A stretch of DNA of 64,000 bases from Pseudomonas petrae (GTDB lineage: Bacteria > Pseudomonadota > Gammaproteobacteria > Pseudomonadales > Pseudomonadaceae). The first letter of the stretch is position 1. The number at the start of each line of letters is the position of its first letter. Shown one piece after another: positions 19,571 to 29,528 of this stretch. A program made the position numbers and the translations under genes. The notes beneath the pieces are model-generated. The model worked only from the letters and a program-made list of their open reading frames with translations, did no database searches and had not been told where the DNA came from. Where the stretch lies: the NCBI RefSeq assembly GCF_021728295.1, contig NZ_JAKJXE010000002.1:1-64000 (forward strand), in the 5' to 3' direction.

Positions 19571-20515
19571 ATGCCGACAAATAACGCTCAGGTGGATCTC
19601 GCCCATCGCCCCCGTCTTGCTGATCTTCAGCCCATCACAGCCGACACGTCATCCCATGCCACCGCGCTGCGATCAACCCCGCAAGGGCGGGTCACGCCAG
19701 TGTCAGCACTGGAAGGTCGATCGGGTTACAGCGGTGAGTTTCTGGGGGAATTCGTCGTGCCGTGGCCGACGATTTCAACACCCGACGATGTGTATCCCGT
19801 GGGCAATCCGGGCAATCGTCTGGATTACACCCACTTCTCCATCAGCATGTCCCGGAGTCGGCGCATCGCGCTGTATGTGGGCGTGAACATCGAGGGTGGC
19901 AGCAGCGTCGAAATTGTGCGGAGTCAGGACAACTGGGCCTACGACGGTCGCCTGCCGGTCGAGGCGCAGATCGGCGACGATCTGTACCGCGATAACCTGC
20001 TGGATCGCGGCCATCTGGTTCGCCGGCAGGACCCCAACTGGGGCGCCGAGGCGCAAACCGCCAATCAGGACACGTTCCACTTCACCAACTGTTCGCCGCA
20101 GATGTCCGCCTTCAACCAGAAAACCTGGCTGGAACTCGAAGACTTCATTCTTGAAAACACCCGCCGCTGGAAAGAGCGCGCCACGGTGTTTACCGGACCG
20201 GTCCTGCGCAGTGACGACCCGCTGTACCGGGGCGTGCAGATACCCCGAGCCTTCTGGAAAGTCGTCGCATTCCTTGGCGATGACGGCAAGCCTTCGGCCA
20301 GCGCGTACGTTATCGACCAGACCCGCGAGCTGGGCAAGCTGGAGCTGGTGTTTGGCGCACTGAGGACGTATCGACGCAGCGTCACTCAGATTGAGGCGCT
20401 CACCGGCATCAGCTTCGGTGAGCTGGCGCGGTATGACGGGTTTTCCAATGAAGAACAGATCACCGGCACCCGCATCGAGGCACTGATCCAGCGGCCGGAG
20501 GATATTCGGCTCTAG
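19571..20515 (+). CDS. DNA/RNA non-specific endonuclease
   Basis: A 314-residue beta-beta-alpha-metal nuclease of the NUC1/EndoG family. The catalytic signature DRGHLVRR (Asp-Arg-Gly-His) and the metal-binding Asn region FTNCSPQMSAFNQKTWLELE are intact, so it should cut DNA and RNA with Mg2+. ATG 19571 follows a purine-rich AGAGGTAGCAGG site. Unlike most family members it has no visible signal peptide or membrane anchor; the first 60 residues are polar and low in predicted structure. No immunity-like gene follows on the same strand. It could be a cytoplasmic or effector-type nuclease; the sequence does not decide. Confidence 0.9.
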   Translation: MPTNNAQVDLAHRPRLADLQPITADTSSHATALRSTPQGRVTPVSALEGRSGYSGEFLGEFVVPWPTISTPDDVYPVGNPGNRLDYTHFSISMSRSRRIALYVGVNIEGGSSVEIVRSQDNWAYDGRLPVEAQIGDDLYRDNLLDRGHLVRRQDPNWGAEAQTANQDTFHFTNCSPQMSAFNQKTWLELEDFILENTRRWKERATVFTGPVLRSDDPLYRGVQIPRAFWKVVAFLGDDGKPSASAYVIDQTRELGKLELVFGALRTYRRSVTQIEALTGISFGELARYDGFSNEEQITGTRIEALIQRPEDIRL

Positions 20516-20608
20516 CGCGGCACTGCGGTGTCCGAAGGCCCTAAGGCTTCTCCGCCGAGGCCTTCCAGCCCAGCTTCTCCGCGCAACGTCCCGCGTCGCG
20601 CCTGGAGC

Positions 20609-22207
20609 TCAGGAGCCTTGGGTCAGCAGCGTGCCGGGCATGTTCTGTTGCACATATGCGATCACAACCACCATGGCGATACCGAACAGCCACTGCAGCG
20701 GGCTGAGCCCGGCGATCCGGTAAATCGCCTGCAATGGCCGTCGCCAGCGGTATTGGCGATTGATTGGCACCGCGCGTCCGGCTGGCAGTTTGCCGATCAG
20801 CAGAGTGATCACATAGGTCACCACGCCCAGCAGTCCGAGCCATTTCCACAGAATGAAACCAACGGTCAGCATCGGTACGCTGTTGCGGATCACCAGAAAA
20901 CGCCGATCCCGCGTCAGTTGGTGGCGTGCGCACCAGGCGCTGACGCTTTGATCGATGTCGTAGAAGGATTTCGTGAACGCGACCCAGAGGTCTAACAGCC
21001 ATTTGCCCATGTAAGCGGCCAGCACCCCAAGCAGGACCAGGATCGGCGACATGATCACCATGACCGGGAGTTCGGCGGGGTGCAGGCCATTCATGCCCAA
21101 GGCGAGGGTGACCGTCATGCCAGCGCAGGCCCGCTTCATCACGTGCTGGGGACTTTCGTGCCCCACCAGTGCTTTCCAGAACCACGGATTGTGGTCAGGG
21201 AACATCCGTGCCCAGTCGGGAAACCGTGTCGTGAACGCCTCCGACAACTCCTCGCAAGCCTGCCAGTCAGCCTCGGTGAATGTCGCGACGCGTGCCTGAA
21301 GGCGTTCCGCAGACGAACCCGTCAGGAACAGCGCAGCGGCATTGGCGCGCGGGTTGGGATGCTGCTCACCCTCGCGCACCCGTGCACGCAATTCGTCCAC
21401 CCATTTCTTCTCTTCGCAGCGCCGGAGCAGGGTGTGCCATTGCTCATCGACGATGGGAACAACCGCTGACTCAGTGTCCCAGGCGAAAAGCTGGCGGATC
21501 CTCTGAAACAAAGCGGGGGACCAGTTTTTATGTTCGAGAAAAAGATCGAGCACCTGCACGTGCAGCGTCTGGCGACGGGCGAGATCGCCCAGCCACCCTT
21601 GTTTGCTGTGGTGCTTAAGGCACTCGATAAAACGCGTTTCCTCACCGTCGGCCATGCATTGCTCCAGCCTGCGGTACAGCCCCAGGGAGAGCAGATGGCC
21701 GAGCCGCTGCTGATCGGCTTCCCGGGGACGAACCTGTTGCCAGGGTGTCAGCCACTGGCGGGTTTCCAGGCCCCATCGCAACAGGTTCGGGTACGCGTCC
21801 GGCGTGTGCGCGCAACGCATGAACAGCAGGGTCTCGACGGTTGATTCAATGCCCCGCGCGATCGCTTCATTCCAGCATTGATCCACGGCAGTGTCGTCAA
21901 ACGTTTCGAGCAGCTCGGCGGCCTGCTCCTGAGCGGAACGCACCACTGGCCGGGTGACCGGCGCAGGTCTTTGCACCAGAGGCGCTGCCGAAGCCTGTAC
22001 AAGCGAAGCGTCACCGCCAACGCCATCGTCGCCCTCGCGTGCCAGTTGCAACGCGCGCTCGTAGGCTTCTCGCAGTTGCTGGAACGCGACCGGGTTTTCG
22101 TCCGGACGGGTAACCTTCAGCAGCTTGGCGTATTGGCGTTTAACACTGCGCTCATCGGAGCGGGCAGGGAGGTCGAGAATCTTCCAGCAATCGACAGTCG
22201 CGTCCAT
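20609..22207 (-). CDS. Membrane J-domain protein, HscC partner (DjlC-like)
   Basis: A 532-residue J-protein. Residues 1-60 form the J domain (CWKILDLPARSDERSVKRQY, then FQQLREAYERAL), but the HPD tripeptide that stimulates Hsp70 ATPase is replaced by Arg-Pro-Asp (VTRPDENP). A long helical middle follows. The C-terminal third has several hydrophobic segments (PVMVIMSPILVLLGVLAAYM, FILWKWLGLLGVVTYVITLL and LFGIAMVVVIAYV), so it is probably inner-membrane bound. It begins 3 bases after the hscC stop, as in the E. coli hscC-djlC association. It probably recruits HscC to the membrane. Confidence 0.88.
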   Translation of the reverse strand: MDATVDCWKILDLPARSDERSVKRQYAKLLKVTRPDENPVAFQQLREAYERALQLAREGDDGVGGDASLVQASAAPLVQRPAPVTRPVVRSAQEQAAELLETFDDTAVDQCWNEAIARGIESTVETLLFMRCAHTPDAYPNLLRWGLETRQWLTPWQQVRPREADQQRLGHLLSLGLYRRLEQCMADGEETRFIECLKHHSKQGWLGDLARRQTLHVQVLDLFLEHKNWSPALFQRIRQLFAWDTESAVVPIVDEQWHTLLRRCEEKKWVDELRARVREGEQHPNPRANAAALFLTGSSAERLQARVATFTEADWQACEELSEAFTTRFPDWARMFPDHNPWFWKALVGHESPQHVMKRACAGMTVTLALGMNGLHPAELPVMVIMSPILVLLGVLAAYMGKWLLDLWVAFTKSFYDIDQSVSAWCARHQLTRDRRFLVIRNSVPMLTVGFILWKWLGLLGVVTYVITLLIGKLPAGRAVPINRQYRWRRPLQAIYRIAGLSPLQWLFGIAMVVVIAYVQQNMPGTLLTQGS

Positions 22208-22210
22208 GGG

Positions 22211-23908
22211 TCAGTGCCAGCCGCCGCGTTCCAGCTGGCCAAGGCGCTCGTTCAGCTCTGTGCGCGTTTGCCGGATGATGCGCTCGTCCTGACTGTCGAG
22301 GGCGCGCTGAAACTGGCTTGCCCAGTCACCGATCAGTTCGCGGCGTTCTCCCAGGCTCTCCTGATACAAATGCTCCAGCCTCGCCATCAGCAGCGTGTTG
22401 ACCTGCTGGTCGCGGGGATGGACCTTGAGCACGGCGAGTGCTTGCAGACGCTCGGCAATTTCCTTGGGACTGAGCACGCCGGGGTTGTTTTCGATGACCA
22501 GCGCGAACTGCTCGCCGGTTTTGGGAATAGTGACCTGACACTCGAGAATGCCGTTGTTGTCGTAGGTGAAGCGGACGTCGAGATCGACGTTGCCCTTGTT
22601 GTGCGGCGGAAGGGGAATCTCCAGTTCACCCAACGGAATGTTATCGCGCACCAGGCGGCTTTCACCCTGGAAGATACACACCTTCACAGCGGCCTGGCCT
22701 TCCTCGGCGGAGCAAACGGTCTTCACCCGGCTGACCGGTACGGTGGTGTTGCGCTCGATGATCGGCAGATAGTGCCCATTCTCACGGTGCTGGCCGTGCT
22801 GTTGTGAGACCTCGATGCCCAGGGTGTAGGAGCAGACGTCGGTCAGCACCACTTCCTCCAGCGCCGCGTCCCGGGACTTCAAGGCTGCCTGAATCGCTGC
22901 TCCGTGGGCCACGGCTTCGTCGGGGTTAAGCTGAATGGAAGGGAAGCGCCCGAACAGGCCAGCCGCCAGTTTGCGCACCAGCGGCATACGCGTGGTGCCG
23001 CCCACCATAAGGATTTCGTCGAGATCGCCGATCTGCAGCTTGGCATCGCGCATGGCCCGTTCGACCGGGTTGCGCAGCCGTTCGAGCAACGGCGCATACA
23101 GCGCGGCCATGTCCGCTTGGGTGAAGGTTTGCTGCCACTGCTGGCCGTCCACGCGCAGCACGAACTCGTCGCTGCGCACCTGGCCCAGGGCGATGCGCAG
23201 GCGTTGAGCTTCGCGGTGCAGCGCGTGAGCGATTGATTCGGGGGCAGGGAAGCCTGGCTGGTCGGCTTGAGAGCGAACGAAAGCCTCGGCCAGCAGCCGG
23301 TCAAAATCCTCGCCACCGAGGAAGTTGTCCCCCGCACTGGCGCGGACCTCCATCACGCCCTCGAACAGCTCGAGGATCGACACGTCAAACGTCCCGCCCC
23401 CCAGGTCGAACACCAGAAACGAACATTCCTTGCCGTGCTGCGGCAAGCCGAACGCCAGCGCGGCGGCAGTGGGCTCGTTGATCAGCTTGTCGACCTTGAG
23501 GCCGGCCAGTTCTCCCGCGATGCGGGTGGCTTTGCGTTGGGCATCGCTGAAATAAGCGGGCACGCTGATGACCGCCTCAACGACCGTCTCGCCATAGGCG
23601 CGTTCGACGTCTTCCTTGAGGCTTCTGAGCACCAGCGCAGAAAGCTCTTCAGGACGGAATACGTGGTTGCCGAGGGCCGTCTGGTGGGCGCTGCCCATGT
23701 GCCGTTTGAACAACGCAGTGGTCAGGGAAGGGTGGGTGTGCAGGCGTTCGCGGGCGGCTTGCCCGACCAGAATCCGGCCCTCATCGTCCAGCCCGACCAC
23801 GGAGGGGGTGAGCAGCTCGCCCAGCGCGTTCGGCACCAGCACGCTGGCATCGTCTTTCCAGACCGCGACCAGGCTGTTGGTGGTACCGAGGTCAATACCG
23901 ACGATCAT
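22211..23908 (-). CDS. hscC: Hsp70-family chaperone HscC
   Basis: A 565-residue Hsp70 of the HscC type, shorter than DnaK because the C-terminal lid is reduced. The nucleotide-binding domain is intact: [17 protein letters not shown] at the N-terminus, [12 protein letters not shown] for the second phosphate loop and [14 protein letters not shown] for the adenosine motif. The substrate-binding part begins near residue 375. HscC proteins are specialised Hsp70s, linked in E. coli to sigma-70 modulation. It forms a two-gene operon with the membrane J-protein downstream. Confidence 0.93.
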   Translation of the reverse strand: MIVGIDLGTTNSLVAVWKDDASVLVPNALGELLTPSVVGLDDEGRILVGQAARERLHTHPSLTTALFKRHMGSAHQTALGNHVFRPEELSALVLRSLKEDVERAYGETVVEAVISVPAYFSDAQRKATRIAGELAGLKVDKLINEPTAAALAFGLPQHGKECSFLVFDLGGGTFDVSILELFEGVMEVRASAGDNFLGGEDFDRLLAEAFVRSQADQPGFPAPESIAHALHREAQRLRIALGQVRSDEFVLRVDGQQWQQTFTQADMAALYAPLLERLRNPVERAMRDAKLQIGDLDEILMVGGTTRMPLVRKLAAGLFGRFPSIQLNPDEAVAHGAAIQAALKSRDAALEEVVLTDVCSYTLGIEVSQQHGQHRENGHYLPIIERNTTVPVSRVKTVCSAEEGQAAVKVCIFQGESRLVRDNIPLGELEIPLPPHNKGNVDLDVRFTYDNNGILECQVTIPKTGEQFALVIENNPGVLSPKEIAERLQALAVLKVHPRDQQVNTLLMARLEHLYQESLGERRELIGDWASQFQRALDSQDERIIRQTRTELNERLGQLERGGWH

Positions 23909-24259
23909 GGGTGAGTTCCTGTCTGCAGGCTTGGGGAGCCTGGGGCTGCGATAAACGTGGTGGCGTTCATGAATGTTGTCTTCCTTGAGCCCGGAGGTTG
24001 TGTGCGCGGATTTGAGAATGATCGGCGTGCAGGGTTCAAGTGCTCATTCGGACCCACTGCGCCGACTGCGTAACATTTCGCAAAATTACAAAATAATAGG
24101 ATCCAAAGGGAATTTATTTTTGCACAAGCTATCTAGCATCACGCTTACAGACGGTTCATTGGTTTCGACAAGCTGCCGACTGAACCCGAACGCTGTACCG
24201 CCCCGAAGCAAGATTTCTCTGCCAACGGCTTTTTTTCACTTCCTGGAGATTCCCCGACA
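23909..24259. other. Intergenic region between hscC and the DUF3053 gene
   Basis: A 351-base divergent gap that carries both promoters. The stretch 24066-24130 is distinctly AT-rich (AAAATTACAAAATAATAGG) compared with its surroundings. No convincing heat-shock promoter, RNA gene or repeat is visible. Confidence 0.5.
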
Positions 24260-24961
24260 ATGACCGTCTCATTCAGCCGCCACTGGTTACTCGCCCTCGC
24301 ACTGCCGCTGCTACTGACCGCCTGCGGCAGCAGCGAGCCTGACCAGCGCGCCGCGTTCAAGCAGTTCCTGCAAACCCGGATCATCGACAAGCCGGGCGTC
24401 CACGTTCCCAAACTGACACCGGAAGAATCGAAGTCTTTCGGCGATTACACCCAGCACTACGCCGTGATCACTGACTTCAACAGTGGTATGGACGCCAGCA
24501 TCAAACCCCTGAACGGCTTCGTGCAGAAAGGCGCGTTCCATTCATTGAGCGACGTGATTGAGCGCCGCGATGATCTCAAGACGGTGCAAACCGGCTTGAA
24601 CGACCTGGTCGTGCAGCTCAAGCAAGCGCTGGCGAAAGCAGACACAGCCCATGCCCAGCTCAAGCAGCCGGACGATCTGAAAACGGTGTATGACAGCGCC
24701 TATGATCGCACCGTGACCGTCCCGGCCAACACGCTCCTGACCGTCATGCCGCAAGTCAACGGCACCTTCGAATCGGGCCTCAAAGTGGCGGACTACGTCG
24801 ACGCTCACAAGGCGCAGATCCAGATCAATGGCTCGGTGATTCAAGTGACGGACCCCAAGGTGCAGGCTGAATTGAACACGCTGCTGCAGGACCTGAATGC
24901 CAAGGCCAAGGTGGTTCAAGAAGCGCAGACACGTATGCAGGCCGTCATGTTGGGTCGCTGA
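24260..24961 (+). CDS. DUF3053 family lipoprotein
   Basis: A 233-residue lipoprotein of the DUF3053 (E. coli YiaF-like) family. The signal peptide is HWLLALALPLLLTACGSS with lipobox LTAC. The family has no known activity. The mature part is helical and polar, with FKQFLQTRIIDKPGVHVP near the start of the conserved domain. It precedes the membrane peptidase gene at 25097, with a terminator-like hairpin between, so co-transcription is uncertain. Confidence 0.88.
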   Translation: MTVSFSRHWLLALALPLLLTACGSSEPDQRAAFKQFLQTRIIDKPGVHVPKLTPEESKSFGDYTQHYAVITDFNSGMDASIKPLNGFVQKGAFHSLSDVIERRDDLKTVQTGLNDLVVQLKQALAKADTAHAQLKQPDDLKTVYDSAYDRTVTVPANTLLTVMPQVNGTFESGLKVADYVDAHKAQIQINGSVIQVTDPKVQAELNTLLQDLNAKAKVVQEAQTRMQAVMLGR

Positions 24962-24981
24962 ATCCCGACCTGATAGCGGTG

Positions 24982-25006
24982 CCGGGGGTTTCTTATCCCT
25001 CGGTTT
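24982..25006 (+). terminator. Candidate terminator after the DUF3053 gene
   Basis: CCGGGGG (24982-24988) can pair with CCCTCGG (24997-25003) over an 8-base loop, with one G-U pair, followed by TTT. The U-tract is short. Confidence 0.4.
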
Positions 25007-25096
25007 CGTAAAGCACGCAAGGGTCATCAGGCCATTGCTCAAGGACGTAAGCGCGCCAGGGAAGGCACTCGGCGGCGCAGTAAAAAGGGCCGCCAC

Positions 25097-27289
25097 GTGA
25101 ACATGAAAAAGCTGAAGCTGATCGCTGTACTGGTTTTATTCCCTCTTGCACTGAATCTGTTTGGGGTCTGGGAGCTGCAACGCAGCACCGAGGACCGCCT
25201 GACCTACGCGGGCTATCAGGCTGACCTCGATGAAGCGCGTCCGGAACTGCAAGCCATCGCTGACAAAAGCGGTTCGCGGCCAGTGATGGTCGACGTCGGC
25301 GACGGCGAGAAAATGGAAGTGAACGAGGCGTTGGCCCGCGTCGCCGGGTTGCAGGACGAGCTGGACACTCTGCTGCCGCTGACCAACGTCATGGTCTGGC
25401 TCGCAACAGGCGTCATCACGCTGGGATTGCTGGCTGCACTGGTCGGCGGGCTCGGCTTGCTCGCCCTTGACTGGGCAGGCCGGCGCGCCATGCATTCGCG
25501 GGAGCAACTGCTGCACAGCTTCACCCGCGTGACCAGACTGCTGCCCTTCGTTCTGGTGGGGCACGTGGTGGTGATGGGGGCAGCGATTGCCGCCATCATC
25601 GCGTTCGAGGCGCTGAATGTCTGGCACGCCGGGCGACTCTCCGCCGGCGAAATGAAATTCATGTTCGCCGCCATGGTCCTCGTCGCCGGCTCCCTGTATT
25701 CGATCTGGCAGATGGGCACGCAGTTGCGCGTCATGCTCAACATGTTCCAGCCTACGCCGATGGACGTGATGGGGGAGGCGGTCACCGCCGAACAGGCGCC
25801 GTTGCTCTGGGCTTACGTGAACGATCTGGCCCAAAAACTGGGCGCGCTGCCACCCGATCACATCGTGTTGGGCATGGCCGCCGGATTTTATGTCACCTCC
25901 GGGGACATCTCCCTCGCGCCGGCCAACACCACCTTGACGGGACGCACCCTGCATGTGCCGCTGGTGTACCTGGGCATCCTCGATGAGGCCGAGACCACCG
26001 CGGTCATCGGCCACGAGTTGGGGCATTTTGCTGGCGCGGATACCGAGTTCAGCATGCGTTTCGTGCCGATTTACCACGGCATCGAGCGCAGCCTGGTGGT
26101 GATCGGGCAGACCCTGGTCGACAGTGAAATGCTGCAACGCGCGACCCTGCACCCGGCGTTCATGCTGGGTGTCTACTTCATGGAAAGTTTCGACCACGCG
26201 GTGATGCACTGGAGCCGTGTGCGCGAGCTGGAAGCCGATGCCGCCGGTGCTCAGTTGGCGGGCAATCTGGCTGCCGCTTCTGCGCTGGTGCGTATTTCCG
26301 CCATTGATCCGATGCTTCAGGACCGCTTGGCCACGCATATCGCGCAAGCCACCCATATAACCCCCGAGCAGAGCGCTGTTCAGGATCTGCCCACGACACT
26401 TCTGCATGAGATGGCTGCGCTGCCGCTGACCCTGCCGGAAGAGGAAATGGCCACGCAGCTGCCCCACCCGTCAGACACTCATCCTTCGAATGGCGAGCGC
26501 GTGGCGTCTCTCAAGGTCTCCATCGACGATGCCGTGCGCACTGGCACGCGGCCGCTGGATGCAACGCAAGCCTGTGCGACGATGGATCGCTACTTCGCGC
26601 AGCCCGACGTGTTGCGCAGCCGCCTGACGGAAGATTATCTAAGCCATCATGTTCAGCAGGACGCTGCGATCGTGGAGACGTTGCGCACCCACGCCGGCAA
26701 CGTAACCGGCGACGTCGCACTGCACGAAGGGGCGCGCCTGCGGGGTCAGATCCTGCTCGGGTTCAGTGGCTTGTCGGCGCTGGCGGGGTTGGGCCTGCTG
26801 CTTGCCCCGCTGCTGTTTCCGGGGGTTGCAGGGCATGACCCGCAGCCGTTCTTCGTCGGTGGCGGCATCGCTCTGTTCATCACGCTGTGCACGCTGCCCT
26901 TTGGATTGCGCTTCTTCAGACGCGCCCATAAAACCGCGCTGCTGCTGACGCCGGATCACTTTGTGTTCGCCAACCTCAAAGCGCCGCTGCCGATTCGCGA
27001 CATCGCCGATTTCAGCCTTCACGTCGGCAATGTGCTCATGCTGACTGTTCAGCTTGAAGACGACGCGCCGTTGCCCGATCTGAACCCGCGCTCGTTCTTC
27101 TCACCCGATGCCGTGCTCAATAAGAAGAAACGCTGGTTGATGTTGCCCCTCTCCCAGTTCTGCCGCGATGACAAAAAGCTCAAGATCCCTGAACTGGCCG
27201 AACTGATCGGGACCTACATCAACGCAGGTGCAGCGCGGCATTTGCTGCAGCAGCGGTTTGAGCAGGGTGGGGAGTTGAAGGCTGGGTAG
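25097..27289 (+). CDS. M48-family membrane metallopeptidase
   Basis: A 730-residue integral membrane zinc peptidase. The zinc motif HELGH is at residues 306-310 (AVIGHELGHFAGAD), and the downstream glutamate ligand is in RELEADAAGAQ. Hydrophobic helices lie at about 8-24, 95-125, 150-172 and 188-203 ahead of the catalytic domain, and again near 570-620, where a C-terminal domain of unknown function follows. The start is GTG 25097 or the in-frame ATG two codons later. M48 peptidases act in membrane-protein quality control or peptide processing; the target here is unknown. Confidence 0.88.
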   Translation: MNMKKLKLIAVLVLFPLALNLFGVWELQRSTEDRLTYAGYQADLDEARPELQAIADKSGSRPVMVDVGDGEKMEVNEALARVAGLQDELDTLLPLTNVMVWLATGVITLGLLAALVGGLGLLALDWAGRRAMHSREQLLHSFTRVTRLLPFVLVGHVVVMGAAIAAIIAFEALNVWHAGRLSAGEMKFMFAAMVLVAGSLYSIWQMGTQLRVMLNMFQPTPMDVMGEAVTAEQAPLLWAYVNDLAQKLGALPPDHIVLGMAAGFYVTSGDISLAPANTTLTGRTLHVPLVYLGILDEAETTAVIGHELGHFAGADTEFSMRFVPIYHGIERSLVVIGQTLVDSEMLQRATLHPAFMLGVYFMESFDHAVMHWSRVRELEADAAGAQLAGNLAAASALVRISAIDPMLQDRLATHIAQATHITPEQSAVQDLPTTLLHEMAALPLTLPEEEMATQLPHPSDTHPSNGERVASLKVSIDDAVRTGTRPLDATQACATMDRYFAQPDVLRSRLTEDYLSHHVQQDAAIVETLRTHAGNVTGDVALHEGARLRGQILLGFSGLSALAGLGLLLAPLLFPGVAGHDPQPFFVGGGIALFITLCTLPFGLRFFRRAHKTALLLTPDHFVFANLKAPLPIRDIADFSLHVGNVLMLTVQLEDDAPLPDLNPRSFFSPDAVLNKKKRWLMLPLSQFCRDDKKLKIPELAELIGTYINAGAARHLLQQRFEQGGELKAG

Positions 27290-27336
27290 ATTGGGTCGGG
27301 TTGTAGCGAAATTCGGAGCCCCCAGGGTCGGGATAG

Positions 27337-27359
27337 TAGGACCGGCTTTAGCCGGGAAG
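27337..27359 (+). repeat. Single REP element
   Basis: One forward copy of the local REP (GGACCGGCTTTAGCCGGGAA) just downstream of the M48 peptidase gene, without an opposing partner. Confidence 0.8.
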
Positions 27360-27499
27360 TCTTTGATCCTGCGCCTGAGCTAAACGGGCAGAACTGAGGA
27401 TGATTTACCCACCGTTCGTCACATGGCCCGTCAGATGACCCGCCTTTCACACAGCATGCCCATACTGCTCCCGTCTCTTCAGTTGAAACGGAGCACGTT

Positions 27500-29251
27500 A
27501 TGACACTGCAATTCAATGTCCGGGATTTCGGCGCGGTCGGTGATGGACATACCTCTGACACTGCGGCCATTCAAGCAGCCATCGATGCTGCGGCAAAAGC
27601 CGGTGGCGGCGACGTTTACATTCCTGCCGGGACCTGGATCCTGACCCCAGGCGACAAGCCTGCCGATGGCGCGCTGATGCTTAAAAGCAACGTGTTCATC
27701 AAGGGCGAGGGCATGGGCAACACGGTGCTCAAGCTGGCCGATGGCACCGACCAGGCGGTCACCGGCATCATCCGCTCGGCGAGCGGCGAGGCGACCCACG
27801 ATTTCGGCGTCAGTAACCTCACCCTCGACGGCAACCGAGATGCCACCAGCGGCAAGGTGGATGGCTGGTACAACGGCTTTCTACCGGGGCAGCCGGGTCA
27901 GGACACCAACGTCACGCTGTCCGGCGTCGAGATCCGCGATTGCTCGGGCTACGGCTTCGACCCCCACGAGCGCACGGCGAACATGCTCATCGAAAACAGC
28001 GTGTCCCATGGCAACGGGCTGGACGGGTTCGTCGCCGACTACCTGATCGACAGCACGTTTCGCAATAATCTGGCCTACGACAATGACCGTCACGGTTTCA
28101 ACATCGTCACGACCACTCACGACCTGGCGCTGCTGAACAACGTCTCCCACGACAATGGCGGCGGCGGCATCGTCGTCCAGCGCGGTAGCGAAAACATCCC
28201 CTCGCCGTACCACATCACCATCGAAGGTGGCGAGGTATACGGCAATGCCGCTGAAGGCGTCTTGGTGAAACTGTCCAATGGCGTTGATATCAGCGGCGTG
28301 GACATTCACCACAACGGCACGTCCGGCGTGCGTGTCTATGGCAGCACGGACGTTGAGGTTCGCGGCAATCTGATTCACGAGAACGCGCAGAAAGCCGGCA
28401 TCCCTGAAGTCCTGATCCAGCCGTTCGACGATCGCGGCGGCGTCTCCGGGAAGCTTCATCCGTCTGACCACAACACCTTCGCGGACAACATCATCACGGG
28501 CGGCGATAAAAGCACCTTCGGGGTGGCAGAGGAGAGCGGCCAGTCAGGCGGCAACTCGGTTTACGGCAACACTTTCGCTCATCTGCAACAGGACGCCGTA
28601 GCACTGCAGGGCGGGAGTGACCACGTAGGGACCAACCCCGTGCTGAATGCCATCGACGGCGGGAATGGCAGCGATGCCATCGTCGGAACGGCCAGGGCCG
28701 ACTCGATCAATGGCAAGGACGGGGCAGACACCCTGAATGGCGGATCCGGGGCGGACCTGCTCTGGGGAGGCGCCGGTCATGACCGATTGCTCGGCGGCAA
28801 CGGCAATGACACCCTGATCGGCGGCGCCGATGCCGACGTGTTATTCGGCGGCGCAGGCTCGGACCTGTTCCGGTTTGCCTCGGTGTCCGACAGCTACAGG
28901 ACGTCGACTGCCAGCCATGCCGACCGCATCGGCGACTTCGATTCAGCCCACGACACCATCGATGTCTCGGGCCTTGGTTTTACCGGGTTCGGCGATGGCC
29001 ATGACGGCACGTTGAAGTTCACGACCAACGCCGAGCACACCCGGGTTTATCTGAAGGACCTGGACGCCGACGTGCAAGGGCATCGGTTCGAGTTGGTGCT
29101 GGACGGTGACTTCAAAGCCGGTCTCCCTTCAAAATCGATGGTATTTGCCGACGCCTCAACGTTGTCGGCCAGCACATCAACGACAGCGGACGCGGTGTCA
29201 GTGGAGCTGGTAGGCGTGGCTCAGGATCATCTGGAGATTGGGCTCGTTTGA
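27500..29251 (+). CDS. AlgE-type mannuronan C5-epimerase with RTX repeats
   Basis: A 583-residue secreted alginate epimerase that converts beta-D-mannuronate to alpha-L-guluronate in polymer. Residues 1-385 are the right-handed beta-helix A module. The catalytic set matches AlgE4 with a +2 offset: Tyr151, Asp154 and His156 in [11 protein letters not shown] and Asp180 in GLDGFVADY. Residues about 390-460 hold calcium-binding RTX nonapeptides ([20 protein letters not shown]). The C-terminal region should carry the type I secretion signal; there is no N-terminal signal peptide, in contrast to periplasmic AlgG. The architecture (one A, one R) resembles AlgE4 and P. syringae PsmE-like enzymes. No alginate synthesis or type I secretion genes are nearby. 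Confidence 0.94.
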   Translation: MTLQFNVRDFGAVGDGHTSDTAAIQAAIDAAAKAGGGDVYIPAGTWILTPGDKPADGALMLKSNVFIKGEGMGNTVLKLADGTDQAVTGIIRSASGEATHDFGVSNLTLDGNRDATSGKVDGWYNGFLPGQPGQDTNVTLSGVEIRDCSGYGFDPHERTANMLIENSVSHGNGLDGFVADYLIDSTFRNNLAYDNDRHGFNIVTTTHDLALLNNVSHDNGGGGIVVQRGSENIPSPYHITIEGGEVYGNAAEGVLVKLSNGVDISGVDIHHNGTSGVRVYGSTDVEVRGNLIHENAQKAGIPEVLIQPFDDRGGVSGKLHPSDHNTFADNIITGGDKSTFGVAEESGQSGGNSVYGNTFAHLQQDAVALQGGSDHVGTNPVLNAIDGGNGSDAIVGTARADSINGKDGADTLNGGSGADLLWGGAGHDRLLGGNGNDTLIGGADADVLFGGAGSDLFRFASVSDSYRTSTASHADRIGDFDSAHDTIDVSGLGFTGFGDGHDGTLKFTTNAEHTRVYLKDLDADVQGHRFELVLDGDFKAGLPSKSMVFADASTLSASTSTTADAVSVELVGVAQDHLEIGLV

Positions 29252-29393
29252 CGTAACGTCAGGCCCGTCCTTGCCGGTTTACACGAGCACGGGCAGTGGA
29301 CCGAGGGATGCACGCGCCGTGAGGCAACACTCACGGCGTGATGCCATACACTTCCCGCACCCATTCCCACACCCACCTTTGCATCCTTCCGAC

Positions 29394-29414
29394 CTTCCCG
29401 CTAAAGTCGGCCTC
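29394..29414. repeat. Degenerate REP
   Basis: CTTCCCGCTAAAGTCGGCCTC is a reverse REP that has lost one G and carries a C-to-T change. It lies in the 277-base gap between the epimerase and the DUF1835 gene, which is otherwise unremarkable. Confidence 0.55.
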
Positions 29415-29528
29415 CGGGCGTCTGCTGCGCCTGCGGTCCGCGCGAAGGGGTTTCCCAAGGCAAGCGTTGCACACTCATTCATTCCAGCTCCCGGCTTGTC
29501 GGCGGACCGAGCCCTGTAAGGAGTTGGC

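Noticed and set aside
23909..24259. Heat-shock (sigma-32) promoter for hscC
   Set aside because: No convincing CTTGAA/CCCCAT pair at the right spacing could be found.
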